Notes: a model not told the origin generated them from the letters alone. Positions 1-7,815 are shown, numbered from the stretch's first letter. The stretch is DNA of 11,047 nt from Zetaproteobacteria bacterium (GCA_021545665.1 JAJRTX010000027.1:1-11047); one strand, 5' to 3'. Translations and numbers: made by a program.

Positions 1-177
1 CTGAAAGCTGATCCAGGCCACCAGTGTAATACCCACTATACCGCCCAGGGTTGAAACCAGTATTTCCGTGTAGCTGACCCGATCTGACTCAAACCCGAAA
101 AAATTTAATATCGATTTGTATATAGCCAATAGCTTCTCTTTTTTATCTACCGAATGCCTGCCCGCAGGGCCTGACAA
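1..177 (-). CDS. HPP-family-like integral membrane protein, N-terminal part (runs off left edge)
   Basis: Directly after the stop codon of the outer-membrane barrel gene the same minus-strand frame stays open to the window edge. It reads LLAIYKSILNFFGF, then SDRVSYTEILVSTLGG, then IVGITLVAWISFQ. A short amphipathic N-terminus, an S-[YH]-T-E motif and a glycine-rich first membrane helix (LGGIVGI) resemble the start of HPP-family proteins, small four-helix membrane proteins. Plant and cyanobacterial members have been linked to nitrite transport; that role is not implied here. No ATG is available. A TTG at 177-175 directly abuts the upstream TAG, and a second TTG at 129-127 follows a weak purine stretch (GAGAAG). 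Either could be the start, and the true start is uncertain. The position suggests co-transcription with the barrel and the enzymes upstream. The family call rests on remembered sequence pattern over about 40 residues only. Confidence 0.5.
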   Translation of the reverse strand, partial: MSGPAGRHSVDKKEKLLAIYKSILNFFGFESDRVSYTEILVSTLGGIVGITLVAWISFQ

Positions 178-795
178 CTAAAATCGTAAAATCAAACCCA
201 GACTGGCTTCAATCTGGTTCATGCCACTACCACGGTAACTGGCAACACAGCGACCATCCCTGCAAAAAATATGTGAGGCGCTGTCGGTAACAATACCATA
301 GGTACGCACATCAAACCGCAGGCCCATATTATCCATCAGGTACCAGCGCATACCACCACCCAGACTATATGAAAACTCGGTAGATGAATCATAGCCCTGT
401 TCCGGGTCCAGATAAGCAGCACCCATTGTAAAACTGAGATAGGGCCGGGACGCCTTTCCTTCGAACAAATATGACCCGCCTAACTGGAAATAATAAATAT
501 CCAGACCCAATGAGTTAAAACTACCCGCACTGGATATATCCAGACGACTGGACTGGCGACTGTACAGAAACTCATACTGGGTATTTTCTTTATCCTGTAT
601 ATTCAGGATAAACCCGTAGCTGGCACTCTCATCGAAATTCTGTCCGGTATCACTCTCTTCATCAGTCACGTCACCCCCTAAGCGATAGCCGGCAAAGGGT
701 GTCAGCTCTATTTCAGAATATGCGGTACCGGTAAACAAGGCGGCACATACAAAATAGAAAAGTAAAGAATATCTTTTTTGAGAAGCGTTATTCAT
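178..795 (-). CDS. Small outer-membrane beta-barrel protein
   Basis: From the ATG at 795 the product has 205 residues. Lys7-Arg8 is followed by a hydrophobic core and an A-Y-S cleavage site, which leaves a mature protein of about 178 residues beginning EIELTPFAGYRLGG. The rest alternates polar and hydrophobic/aromatic residues in strand-like runs (YGFILNI, YEFLYSRQ, YYFQLGGSYLF, SYSLGGGMRWYL, GLRFDVRTYG, IEASLGLILRF). It ends in Phe, the usual BAM recognition residue. This fits an eight-stranded barrel of the OmpW/OmpA-like or 'outer membrane beta-barrel protein' type. A C-x4-C pair (IFCRDGRC) lies in a likely surface loop near the C-terminus. The start is ambiguous: an in-frame ATG at 831 overlaps the upstream stop as TAATG and would add 12 basic residues before the signal peptide. 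The 795 start has GGAG very close to it and gives a normal-length signal peptide, so it is preferred. The ligand or partner is unknown. Confidence 0.85.
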   Translation of the reverse strand: MNNASQKRYSLLFYFVCAALFTGTAYSEIELTPFAGYRLGGDVTDEESDTGQNFDESASYGFILNIQDKENTQYEFLYSRQSSRLDISSAGSFNSLGLDIYYFQLGGSYLFEGKASRPYLSFTMGAAYLDPEQGYDSSTEFSYSLGGGMRWYLMDNMGLRFDVRTYGIVTDSASHIFCRDGRCVASYRGSGMNQIEASLGLILRF

Positions 796-830
796 TCTCC
801 AGCCCTTGCTGCTGCGTCCCTTCCGTAGCA

Positions 831-2378
831 TTACAAAATATTTTCCTTATCAGACGAACAGGATACCGCGGCTCTGGTCGCAGGCATACGATAGAGCTCT
901 TCAAGAGGAACAGATCTGCCATTATCCAGCACGATGCGCGCATGAGTGCGATTGAACTGTCGAGGCTCTGTGACACCAACTGAATGCGCAATCACACCCA
1001 CCTCATGCACCATGTTTCTGCAATAATTACTGACTCTTGTAGCCTTGCCAATTGGGTTCAGGCCTTTTTGCAGTTTCCTGTTATGGGTTGTGATCCCGGT
1101 CGGGCAGGTATTTTTGTTGCATTGCAATGCCTGAATGCAACCCAGTGCAAACATAAACCCTCTGGCCGTCACTACAAAGTCTGCACCTACACAAAGGGCC
1201 CAGCCTACTTCGCCCGGGGTAATCAGTTTACCGGAAGCGATAAGCCTGATACGTTGCTTCAGGTTATATTTTACCAGCAGATCTGCCACCATGGGCAGGC
1301 TTTCACTTATCGGCAAACCTACGTAATCGATCAGGCTCATCGGTGCGGCGCCAGATCCACCTGTAGCGCTGTCTATTGTTATAAAGTCGGGTGCACTTTC
1401 GATGCCGCGCTTGTTGATGGCCTCGAACAGCTCATCGAGCCATTCATAGGATCCAATCACGCTTTTGAAGCCGGTTGGCTTGCCGGTAACCGTGCGTACA
1501 CGCTCTATCATGTCCAGCAAATCGTCGATACATCTGACATCGACATGCCTGTTCGGACTGATTGAGTCTTCACCTTCCGGTATGCCGCGTATTTTGGCTA
1601 TCTCCGCCGTTACCTTACCGCCTGGCAATATCCCGCCTTTACCGGGTTTTGCTCCCTGGCTTAACTTAATCTCGAACATTTTTACTTGTTCATGATCGGC
1701 TGCTTCGCGCAGTTTTTCATCACTCAGCTTGCCTTGCTCATCGCGTACACCATATTTTGCCGTTCCGATTTGATAAACGATGTCGCAGCCACCTTGCAGA
1801 TGATAGTGTGATAAACCACCTTCACCGGTATTCAGCCAGCATCCAGCCTGATGCGCACCATTGGACAGCGCCAGCACTGCGGGTCGGGAGATAGCACCAA
1901 AACTCATCGCGGATATATTGAACAGTGAATTGGTCACATAAGGTTTTTCGCAGTATTCACCTACTGTCACGTCTCCAACTTTTGTCGCATCTTCGCCCAG
2001 AACAGGAAACGGGCAATTAACAAACAAAATGCTGCCTTCGTTATGCATGTTACGTGTAGAACCAAACGCAACGGTATTATCCAGGTCTTTTGCTGCACGA
2101 TAAACCCAGCTGCGTTCTGCACGGTTAAAGGGTAATTCCTCCCGATCCATTGCAAAAAAATACTGTCGGAAAAACTGCCCGAGGTGTTCAAAAAAGTATC
2201 TTAAACGACCAACCACCGGATAATTACGCCGTATGGCATGTTTGGTCTGGGTAACATCAGCTATGTAAATAACAATGACGTAAAGTACTGCAATACCCAG
2301 TATCAGCACCAGAAATGCCGACATGTAAACCAGAACATCCAGTAGAAAACTCAGCTCAACCTTGTCATTTGCAAACAT
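831..2378 (-). CDS. Membrane-anchored FMN-binding glutamate synthase family protein
   Basis: The 515-residue protein begins with one transmembrane segment (about residues 13-40), then a basic stretch (KHAIRRNYPVVGRLRYFFEH). A glutamate-synthase central/FMN domain covers roughly residues 100-480. Signature blocks are NISAMSFGAISRPA (154-167), EIKLSQGAKPGKGG (236-249), ISPNRHVD (273-280), TIDSATGGSGAAP (334-346) and the [3Fe-4S] motif C414-x5-C420-x4-C425 ending in CPTG. In GltB this domain reduces the 2-iminoglutarate formed from 2-oxoglutarate and ammonia. Here the N-terminal Cys-glutaminase domain and the C-terminal beta-helix GltB domain are absent, and no GltD reductase is adjacent. The real substrate and electron donor are therefore unknown. 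A membrane electron donor such as quinol is only a guess from the anchor. The ATG at 2378 has GGAG eight bases upstream and lies 15 nt after the aldehyde dehydrogenase stop, so the two are probably co-translated in one operon. Other GltB-core relatives include N-methylglutamate synthase subunits. Confidence 0.9.
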   Translation of the reverse strand: MFANDKVELSFLLDVLVYMSAFLVLILGIAVLYVIVIYIADVTQTKHAIRRNYPVVGRLRYFFEHLGQFFRQYFFAMDREELPFNRAERSWVYRAAKDLDNTVAFGSTRNMHNEGSILFVNCPFPVLGEDATKVGDVTVGEYCEKPYVTNSLFNISAMSFGAISRPAVLALSNGAHQAGCWLNTGEGGLSHYHLQGGCDIVYQIGTAKYGVRDEQGKLSDEKLREAADHEQVKMFEIKLSQGAKPGKGGILPGGKVTAEIAKIRGIPEGEDSISPNRHVDVRCIDDLLDMIERVRTVTGKPTGFKSVIGSYEWLDELFEAINKRGIESAPDFITIDSATGGSGAAPMSLIDYVGLPISESLPMVADLLVKYNLKQRIRLIASGKLITPGEVGWALCVGADFVVTARGFMFALGCIQALQCNKNTCPTGITTHNRKLQKGLNPIGKATRVSNYCRNMVHEVGVIAHSVGVTEPRQFNRTHARIVLDNGRSVPLEELYRMPATRAAVSCSSDKENIL

Positions 2379-2393
2379 GTTCTGTTCTCCGGA

Positions 2394-3833
2394 CTAAAGT
2401 GATGGTGAATTCAACACCAGCATTTTTTCTATTTGCATATCATGATAGGTATAGGGTATGCCACCAACACCCAGGCCCGATTGCCTTAAGCCCGCAAACG
2501 GCATCCAGTCTACCCGGAAGGCGGTATGCTCATTGACCATGACGGCTGACGCATCCAGATGACGGTACGCCTGCATCGCGGTATTGATATCGCGTGTAAA
2601 AACGGCTGCCTGAAAACTGAACGGCAAGGCGTTGGCACGCTCAATCGCATCCTGTATATCGCTATAGGGATAAACACAAACGACCGGCCCGAATATTTCC
2701 TGGCTGGACACCTTCACTTCATCCGGCGGGTTGTACAGTACAGTGGGTTCATAACAGGTCTCGGAAACTGCCTGGCCGCCGCACAGGCAATCCGCACCGG
2801 CCTCTATCGCCTGCTCGACCCATTCACCCACCATGACCACTTCTGCCGGACGAATCAGTGGGCCAATATCAGTGTCGGGCAATAACGGGTCATCGACAAT
2901 CATTTTTTCTGCCAGTGCAGCCAACCGTTTGGCCACGTCCTTTGCAATACTCTCATGGCAGTATACGCGCTGCACTGAAACACATACCTGACCCGCATGA
3001 TACATACCGCCCTTGGCCAGCTTTGGCAGCGCATCGTCCAGGTCGGCATCGGCGGCGATGATGACCGGGGCTGCACCACCATGCTCCAGTGCGCAGCGTA
3101 CACCGGGTGCAAGCTGACTACGCAGCATCCAGCCAACCCGTGCACTGCCGATGAAACTAAAAAAACCGACCCGGGCATCGGTGACCAGCTTACTTGCCAG
3201 TGCAACGTCTTTCACTACCAGTGCCTGACACCATTCTGGTGGTAAGCCTGCCTCATGGAGCATGCGCACCAGCCTGAAACAGGACAGTGGCGTATCTTCA
3301 GCCGGTTTGATAATAACCGGACATCCAGCTGCTATCGCTGGCCCGACCTGATGGGCAATAAGGTTAACCGGGTGATTAAATGCACTGACAGCCACCACAA
3401 CACCGATCGGTTCATGGCGTGTTAGCGCCAGACGCTGATGTGACGCTGCATTGATGTCCATTGGGATTTCGCGACCACTACCCGTGCGCATGCAATCGAT
3501 GCAGATCTGAATACTGTCTATCGCGCGGATGACCTCGACCTTTGAATCCGCATAGGGCTTGCCCCCTTCGCGAGCTGCTTCAAGGCTCAGGTAGTCAATC
3601 TTGTCGGTCATCAATCTGACCAGATTTTGTAAGATTTCAATACGCCGGGCTGGACTTAACCAACGTTTGCGATCTCGATACAACTGCCAGGCATTTACCA
3701 GTGCCTGCTCAACTACGGCCGCATCGGCACTCTCGACGGTTGCTATCTCCGCCCCATCATAGGGTGCGCTAACCACAAGTTTCTCTGCTGAAGTTTCTAC
3801 ACCCGGCACTAACAAACCAAAGTTTTTGGTCAT
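2394..3833 (-). CDS. NAD(P)-dependent aldehyde dehydrogenase
   Basis: At 479 residues this is a full-length member of the ALDH superfamily, which oxidises aldehydes to acids with NAD(P)+. The catalytic set is complete: the oxyanion Asn153 (in FNHP), Lys176 (IKPAEDTP), the FIGS nucleotide-binding loop at 228-231, the general base Glu250 (ALEHGG, with His replacing the commoner Leu), the nucleophile Cys284 (GQVCVSVQRV) and Glu379 (EIFGPV). The GQVC-x-SVQR block and the tail VDWMPFAGLRQSGLGVGG point to the lactaldehyde/phosphonoacetaldehyde-like branch rather than betaine-aldehyde or succinate-semialdehyde types. The actual substrate cannot be read from sequence. The gene starts 50 nt after the TPP-enzyme stop and ends 15 nt before the FMN protein start. 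The pairing suggests that it oxidises an aldehyde made from a 2-oxoacid by the TPP enzyme, but this is inference. AAGGG lies about ten bases before the ATG. Confidence 0.92.
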   Translation of the reverse strand: MTKNFGLLVPGVETSAEKLVVSAPYDGAEIATVESADAAVVEQALVNAWQLYRDRKRWLSPARRIEILQNLVRLMTDKIDYLSLEAAREGGKPYADSKVEVIRAIDSIQICIDCMRTGSGREIPMDINAASHQRLALTRHEPIGVVVAVSAFNHPVNLIAHQVGPAIAAGCPVIIKPAEDTPLSCFRLVRMLHEAGLPPEWCQALVVKDVALASKLVTDARVGFFSFIGSARVGWMLRSQLAPGVRCALEHGGAAPVIIAADADLDDALPKLAKGGMYHAGQVCVSVQRVYCHESIAKDVAKRLAALAEKMIVDDPLLPDTDIGPLIRPAEVVMVGEWVEQAIEAGADCLCGGQAVSETCYEPTVLYNPPDEVKVSSQEIFGPVVCVYPYSDIQDAIERANALPFSFQAAVFTRDINTAMQAYRHLDASAVMVNEHTAFRVDWMPFAGLRQSGLGVGGIPYTYHDMQIEKMLVLNSPSL

Positions 3834-3883
3834 ATCCCGATAACCCTTTTCGTTGTTTTAATTTTTTAGATGACGCACCAGTC

Positions 3884-5533
3884 TTATATCGGACAGGAGA
3901 TATTGCCCAAACGTTCCGTCAGGCCCATATTTTCGGCATAATCGATCGGTACGACCACCAGACTGGGTCCGGATTCATCCAGTGCTGTATCAACTACGGC
4001 ACGTAGATCACGGCTGTTTTCGACAAAATGCCTATGCCAGCCAAATGCACTGGCCAACTGCATCCAGTCAGGGTTGCCAAACGACAGTTCGGTATGGTGG
4101 CCAAACTGCGCTTCCTGTTTCCAGGCTATCAAGCCGTATGCCTTGTCTTCCCAGACCATCACGACAATATTACTGTTCAGTCTATGTGCTGTTTCCATTT
4201 CCTGGACGTTCATCAAGAACCCGGCATCACCGCATATTGCCAGTATCTTTTTCTTCGGGTACACAAGCGATGCTGCGATTGAGCCGGGCAGGGCAAAACC
4301 CATTGAGCAAAAGCCGTTAGGTATCAGGCAGGTGTTAGGCTCATGGCACTGGTAGTGGCGCGCAATCCACATTTTGTGTGCACCAACATCTGATAGTAAA
4401 ATATCAGACGGACCCATAGCCTGACGTACATCCCACAATACTTTCTGCGGCTTGATCAGGCCTTCCGTGTCATCATCCTTATGCAGTGCCAGCTCAGCCT
4501 GCATATCACGACGAGTCGCCTCCTGCTGTGCTATGTTAAAACTCAGGCCACTTGCATCGACACGTTCATTCAGCATCCACAGCGCATGCGCCAGGTCTCC
4601 GATCACTTCTGTCTCGGGATGATAATTAGCGTCTATTTCTGTCGGCAGGAAATCAATATGGACAACATCCTTGCTGCCATCCGGATTCCACAGATACGGG
4701 TGATATTCCACCATATCGTAACCCAGCGTTATAACCAGATCCGAGGCGTCAACTGCACAGGCTACTACATCCTTCGACTGCAAGCCGATGGTGTACAAGC
4801 AGTAGGGCGCATCCATATCGACACAACCTTTTGCCATAAATGTGCTGATAACACCAATACCGGTTTTTTCACAAAATTTTCGTAACTGCTTACTGGCGCG
4901 TTTACGTATACAGCCATTACCCGCGATAATGATTGGCCGTTTGGCCTGACTTATTTGTTCAAATGCCCGATCTACTGCTTTGTCATCAGGTACCGGACGC
5001 CGAAACCGTTGTGGCTGCATAACATCGGTGACTGCATCCATTTTTGCAATGTCTTCGGCCAGCTCGATATGACAGGCGCCTGGCTTTTCCGTGCGCGCCA
5101 GACGAACCGCTTTGCGTATCACTTCCGGGATACTATCGGGGTTCAGGATAGAATGTGCCCATTTGTTTACCGGTTCGAACATTGCCACTACATCCATCAC
5201 CTGATGCGATTCCTTGTGCTGGCGTGTGGATGCTCCCTGACCGGTTAATACCAGCATCGGTGAGCGATCCATATTCGAGTCAGCTACGCCGGTAATCAGA
5301 TTGGTGGCGCCTGGCCCAAGGGTGCCCAGACATCCTGCAGGCTGCCCGGTCAGGCGGCCATAGACTTCGGCCATAAAGGCCGCACCCTGCTCATGGCGTG
5401 TCAGTATAAATTTTATGGAGCTGGATTTTTCCAGTGAAATCATGAAATCGGCGTTTTCTTCGCCCGGTACGCCAAAGATATATTCGATGCCTTCTGTTTC
5501 CAGGCATTTTACAAACAGGTCAGACGCTTTCAT
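3884..5533 (-). CDS. Acetolactate-synthase-like thiamine diphosphate enzyme
   Basis: From the ATG at 5533 (preceded by AAGGAAAGGG) the protein has 549 residues and the three-domain TPP-enzyme layout. The N-terminal PYR domain carries the catalytic Glu48 (TRHEQGAAFMAE) and TLGPGATNLITG (71-82). The central domain spans about 185-340. The C-terminal PP domain has the metal/TPP motif G435-D436-A437 through D463 (WEDKAYG); the usual GDG reads GDA here. Blocks such as MDVVAMFEPVNKWA, VEYHPYLWNPDG and EMETAHRL resemble catabolic acetolactate synthases and a broader 'acetolactate synthase large subunit' group. The textbook reaction is two pyruvate to acetolactate plus CO2. No IlvN/IlvH regulatory subunit or acetolactate decarboxylase is present in the window, so another 2-oxoacid decarboxylation or carboligation is possible. 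It appears to be the first gene of an operon with the downstream aldehyde dehydrogenase. An upstream in-frame ATG (5569) would add 12 residues, but its context is poorer. Confidence 0.88.
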   Translation of the reverse strand: MKASDLFVKCLETEGIEYIFGVPGEENADFMISLEKSSSIKFILTRHEQGAAFMAEVYGRLTGQPAGCLGTLGPGATNLITGVADSNMDRSPMLVLTGQGASTRQHKESHQVMDVVAMFEPVNKWAHSILNPDSIPEVIRKAVRLARTEKPGACHIELAEDIAKMDAVTDVMQPQRFRRPVPDDKAVDRAFEQISQAKRPIIIAGNGCIRKRASKQLRKFCEKTGIGVISTFMAKGCVDMDAPYCLYTIGLQSKDVVACAVDASDLVITLGYDMVEYHPYLWNPDGSKDVVHIDFLPTEIDANYHPETEVIGDLAHALWMLNERVDASGLSFNIAQQEATRRDMQAELALHKDDDTEGLIKPQKVLWDVRQAMGPSDILLSDVGAHKMWIARHYQCHEPNTCLIPNGFCSMGFALPGSIAASLVYPKKKILAICGDAGFLMNVQEMETAHRLNSNIVVMVWEDKAYGLIAWKQEAQFGHHTELSFGNPDWMQLASAFGWHRHFVENSRDLRAVVDTALDESGPSLVVVPIDYAENMGLTERLGNISCPI

Positions 5534-5606
5534 TTCCCTTTCCTTGTTGTTGTTATATGCCCGGCACACAAGACTATCCAGTCCGGGGCATCGAACATTC
5601 CCTGTT

Positions 5607-5637
5607 ACTATAGATCAGTTTTGCTTATCAGTTGCAA
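5607..5637 (-). promoter_or_regulatory. Possible sigma-70 promoter for the TPP enzyme-ALDH-FMN operon
   Basis: Read on the minus strand, TTGCAA (5637-5632) and TATAGT (5612-5607) are separated by 19 nt, within the 124-nt gap between the GGDEF-EAL stop and the TPP enzyme start. The -10 matches five of six consensus bases and the -35 four of six. The spacer is longer than ideal. An imperfect inverted repeat (TGCCCGG at 5558-5564 with CCGGGGCA at 5583-5590) would lie in the 5' leader. Read-through from the upstream c-di-GMP gene is an alternative source of transcription. Confidence 0.3.
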
Positions 5638-5656
5638 TAATATGCATTTATTGGGA

Positions 5657-7666
5657 TTAGATGACAATTTCCTCATTAACATTCTGTGCGTCCAGCAGCC
5701 TCTGCTGCAGTCGCTGAGTATCTTTCAGCAGTGACTCAAACTCCTGTTCAGATAAGGGCTTGCTAAAGAAGAAGCCCTGAATAATATGACAGCCCAGTGC
5801 GTTAAGAAACTTCAGTTCCTGTAATGTTTCAACGCCTTCTGCTACTGCATCCAGCTTCATGGTATGAACTATGCCCATAAACGCGGTGACAATAGCTGCG
5901 TTGTCACTGTCATCACTCAGCCGGCTAACAAAAGACCGGTCGATTTTCAGCGTGTCTATTGGAAACTTCTTTAAATAACCGAGAGAGGAATAACCGGTAC
6001 CAAAATCATCAATCGCAAGACTGACGCCCAGCTTGCGCAGGTCATGCATTTTTTCGATGGCTTTTTCAGTATCATCTATCACCGTACCTTCGACAACCTC
6101 GATTTGCAGATACTTCGGCTCAAGCCGTGTCTCAGCCAGAATACTGGCCACCTGTTCTATAAAATTATCCTGCTGAAATTGCTGGCTATCTACATTAACA
6201 GACATGGTCAGAGCAGGCAGGCCCTGCTGTTGCCAGCGCCGGTTTGTTTCACAGGCCCTGCGCATTACCCATGCCCCTGCTTCAACGATCAAACCACTTT
6301 GTTCCAGTCCTGCTAAAAAGTCGCCAGGAGCCAACAAACCCCGTTCAGGATGCTGCCAGCGTATCAGCGCCTCCATGCCGATGAGCTCACCAGTGGTCGC
6401 CATCACCTTGGGTTGATAATGTAATCTGAATTCTTCTTTACGCAATGCACTGCGTAAAGCCTTTATATCGGTAAAACGCTGCTTACAGCGCACATTCATA
6501 TCGGGCGCATAATACAGATAGTGATTACCACCCTTATCCTTGACCCGGTAACGCGCAATATCTGCATGACGGCGCAGACTGGTGGCATCTTCTCCGTCTT
6601 CAGGAAACACACTTATACCAATACTCAGACTAACATCGATTTCATGGCCGTCTATCTCGAATACCCTTCGATTAACTGCGCGCAATCGTTCAGCCAGGTG
6701 TGCCGATTCATCTGCTGTCTCCAGGTCTTCCATAATCACAGCAAATTCATCACCACCCAGTCGTACCAGCATGTCCGTTTCACGTATACATAATCCAAGG
6801 CGTTGCACCAGCTCTATCAACACAAGGTCGCCGGTATCTCGCCCGATGTTGGCATTAATATGGTGTAGACCGTCTATGTCAATTGTCATCAGGGCCAGAT
6901 GCCCACCATGTCGGCGTACACGTGTCATAGCGTGCTCCAGGTGCTGCAGGAACATCGCTCGATTCGGCAAGCTGGTAAGATCATCCTGATACAGGACTGT
7001 ATTCAGGTTTTTCTCTGTTTTGTATAGCAGGCGCTGTTGCTGACCAATCAACGCGTCACCACGGTGTACTATCGCGTAAGCAATACCCCATGCAATAATT
7101 AATAACATTATTGTTATCAGCACCGCATTCAAAACCTGTGCATACACGGCCTGTTCAGCCTTGCTGACATCAAAATACATCGCACCGATATAATCAGGCG
7201 CGGCTGCAGAATGGCTGCGCTGTGGCATAACAACCGCCAGTAAACCTGCCGACCCCCCCTGCCCGGAAAGGTCATACAGGGTAAAGCCCGTTTCACCAAA
7301 CCGTGCCTGCTGATAGGCAATACCCGATAGCTTACTGGTCTGTGGCCAGACCACACCCTCTTGTGACAGGCGGCGGCCATCCAGCCCGATTTTACTGACT
7401 CCCATCAGGACAATTTTTGCATCCTGATCACCCGACAATTCTATTTGCCGCCGCAGGTTTAGCGTCTTACCCGAATAATTTGATTCAGACAACAGGATCT
7501 TTGCCAGCTGCTCAACTGAATACTCCAGATTTCGCAGACCCAGATTCCAGAACACCAGGCCGACCATTATCACCACGGCCGCGATGGTTACAGCGCTGGT
7601 AATGGAAAAGGTACGCAATAATCGCCCTTGTATCCCGGCACTGACAGTTGTTTGTAGCAAACTCAT
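5657..7666 (-). CDS. Membrane GGDEF-EAL c-di-GMP turnover protein
   Basis: From the ATG at 7666 (GGGGAG four bases upstream) the product has 669 residues. Transmembrane helices at about 21-42 and 177-199 flank a periplasmic region of about 130 residues with no sensor domain I recognise. The GGDEF domain spans about 225-385, with an intact GGDEF motif (304-308) and an intact inhibitory-site RxxD (R295-E-T-D298) five residues before it. The EAL domain spans about 405-650 and keeps Gln418, E432-A-L434, Asn491, Glu523, D553-D554 (DDFGTGYSS), Lys574, Glu610 and Gln630. Both diguanylate cyclase and phosphodiesterase activity are therefore possible. The GGDEF substrate strand reads DIDGLHHINANIG rather than the usual DxDxFKxINDxxGH, which may weaken cyclase activity. 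The protein sits in the inner membrane. An in-frame ATG at 7696 gives ten extra residues and is less likely. It is the upstream neighbour of the metabolic operon on the same strand, 124 nt away. Confidence 0.93.
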   Translation of the reverse strand: MSLLQTTVSAGIQGRLLRTFSITSAVTIAAVVIMVGLVFWNLGLRNLEYSVEQLAKILLSESNYSGKTLNLRRQIELSGDQDAKIVLMGVSKIGLDGRRLSQEGVVWPQTSKLSGIAYQQARFGETGFTLYDLSGQGGSAGLLAVVMPQRSHSAAAPDYIGAMYFDVSKAEQAVYAQVLNAVLITIMLLIIAWGIAYAIVHRGDALIGQQQRLLYKTEKNLNTVLYQDDLTSLPNRAMFLQHLEHAMTRVRRHGGHLALMTIDIDGLHHINANIGRDTGDLVLIELVQRLGLCIRETDMLVRLGGDEFAVIMEDLETADESAHLAERLRAVNRRVFEIDGHEIDVSLSIGISVFPEDGEDATSLRRHADIARYRVKDKGGNHYLYYAPDMNVRCKQRFTDIKALRSALRKEEFRLHYQPKVMATTGELIGMEALIRWQHPERGLLAPGDFLAGLEQSGLIVEAGAWVMRRACETNRRWQQQGLPALTMSVNVDSQQFQQDNFIEQVASILAETRLEPKYLQIEVVEGTVIDDTEKAIEKMHDLRKLGVSLAIDDFGTGYSSLGYLKKFPIDTLKIDRSFVSRLSDDSDNAAIVTAFMGIVHTMKLDAVAEGVETLQELKFLNALGCHIIQGFFFSKPLSEQEFESLLKDTQRLQQRLLDAQNVNEEIVI

Positions 7667-7790
7667 GATGCTCCCCGGCATGCACCCTGCGCACACGCAC
7701 TTGACGCCTGTTTAGCGGCATTTCAAACGCTTCCTTTAATATATGCCCCATGAACAACCGCACACATTTTCCATAAACTAACTATAGATT

Positions 7791-7815
7791 ATTGATTAAC
7801 ATGACAATTATCAAT
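7791..7815. repeat. AT-rich inverted repeat in divergent intergenic region
   Basis: ATTGAT (7791-7796) and ATCAAT (7810-7815) form a dyad with 13 nt between the arms. It can be extended inward by two pairs if one base is bulged. It lies between the divergent GGDEF-EAL and hypothetical genes and overlaps the proposed -35 of the plus-strand promoter. That placement would suit a repressor or other dimeric regulator site, but short AT-rich dyads also occur by chance. Confidence 0.3.

Noticed and set aside
984..1565. 193-codon plus-strand open frame inside the FMN glutamate-synthase gene.
   Set aside because: It is antisense to a well-conserved coding sequence with all cofactor motifs. Its own translation is rich in Cys/His/Gln runs without a recognisable fold.
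4481..4885. 134-codon plus-strand open frame inside the TPP enzyme gene.
   Set aside because: It is an antisense shadow of the central domain of a clear enzyme gene, with no ribosome site or domain pattern.
6582..6989. 135-codon plus-strand open frame rich in Ser and Arg inside the GGDEF-EAL gene.
   Set aside because: The composition is what antisense reading of this domain produces. The GGDEF motif lies on the other strand in the same place.
7512..7721. Minus-strand frame beginning at an ATG at 7721 with an AGGAA ribosome site, overlapping the start of the GGDEF-EAL gene.
   Set aside because: It is out of frame with the strong GGDEF-EAL coding sequence, and its product is an Arg-rich sequence without domain character. 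The good ribosome site could instead mark a short leader peptide, but nothing else supports that.
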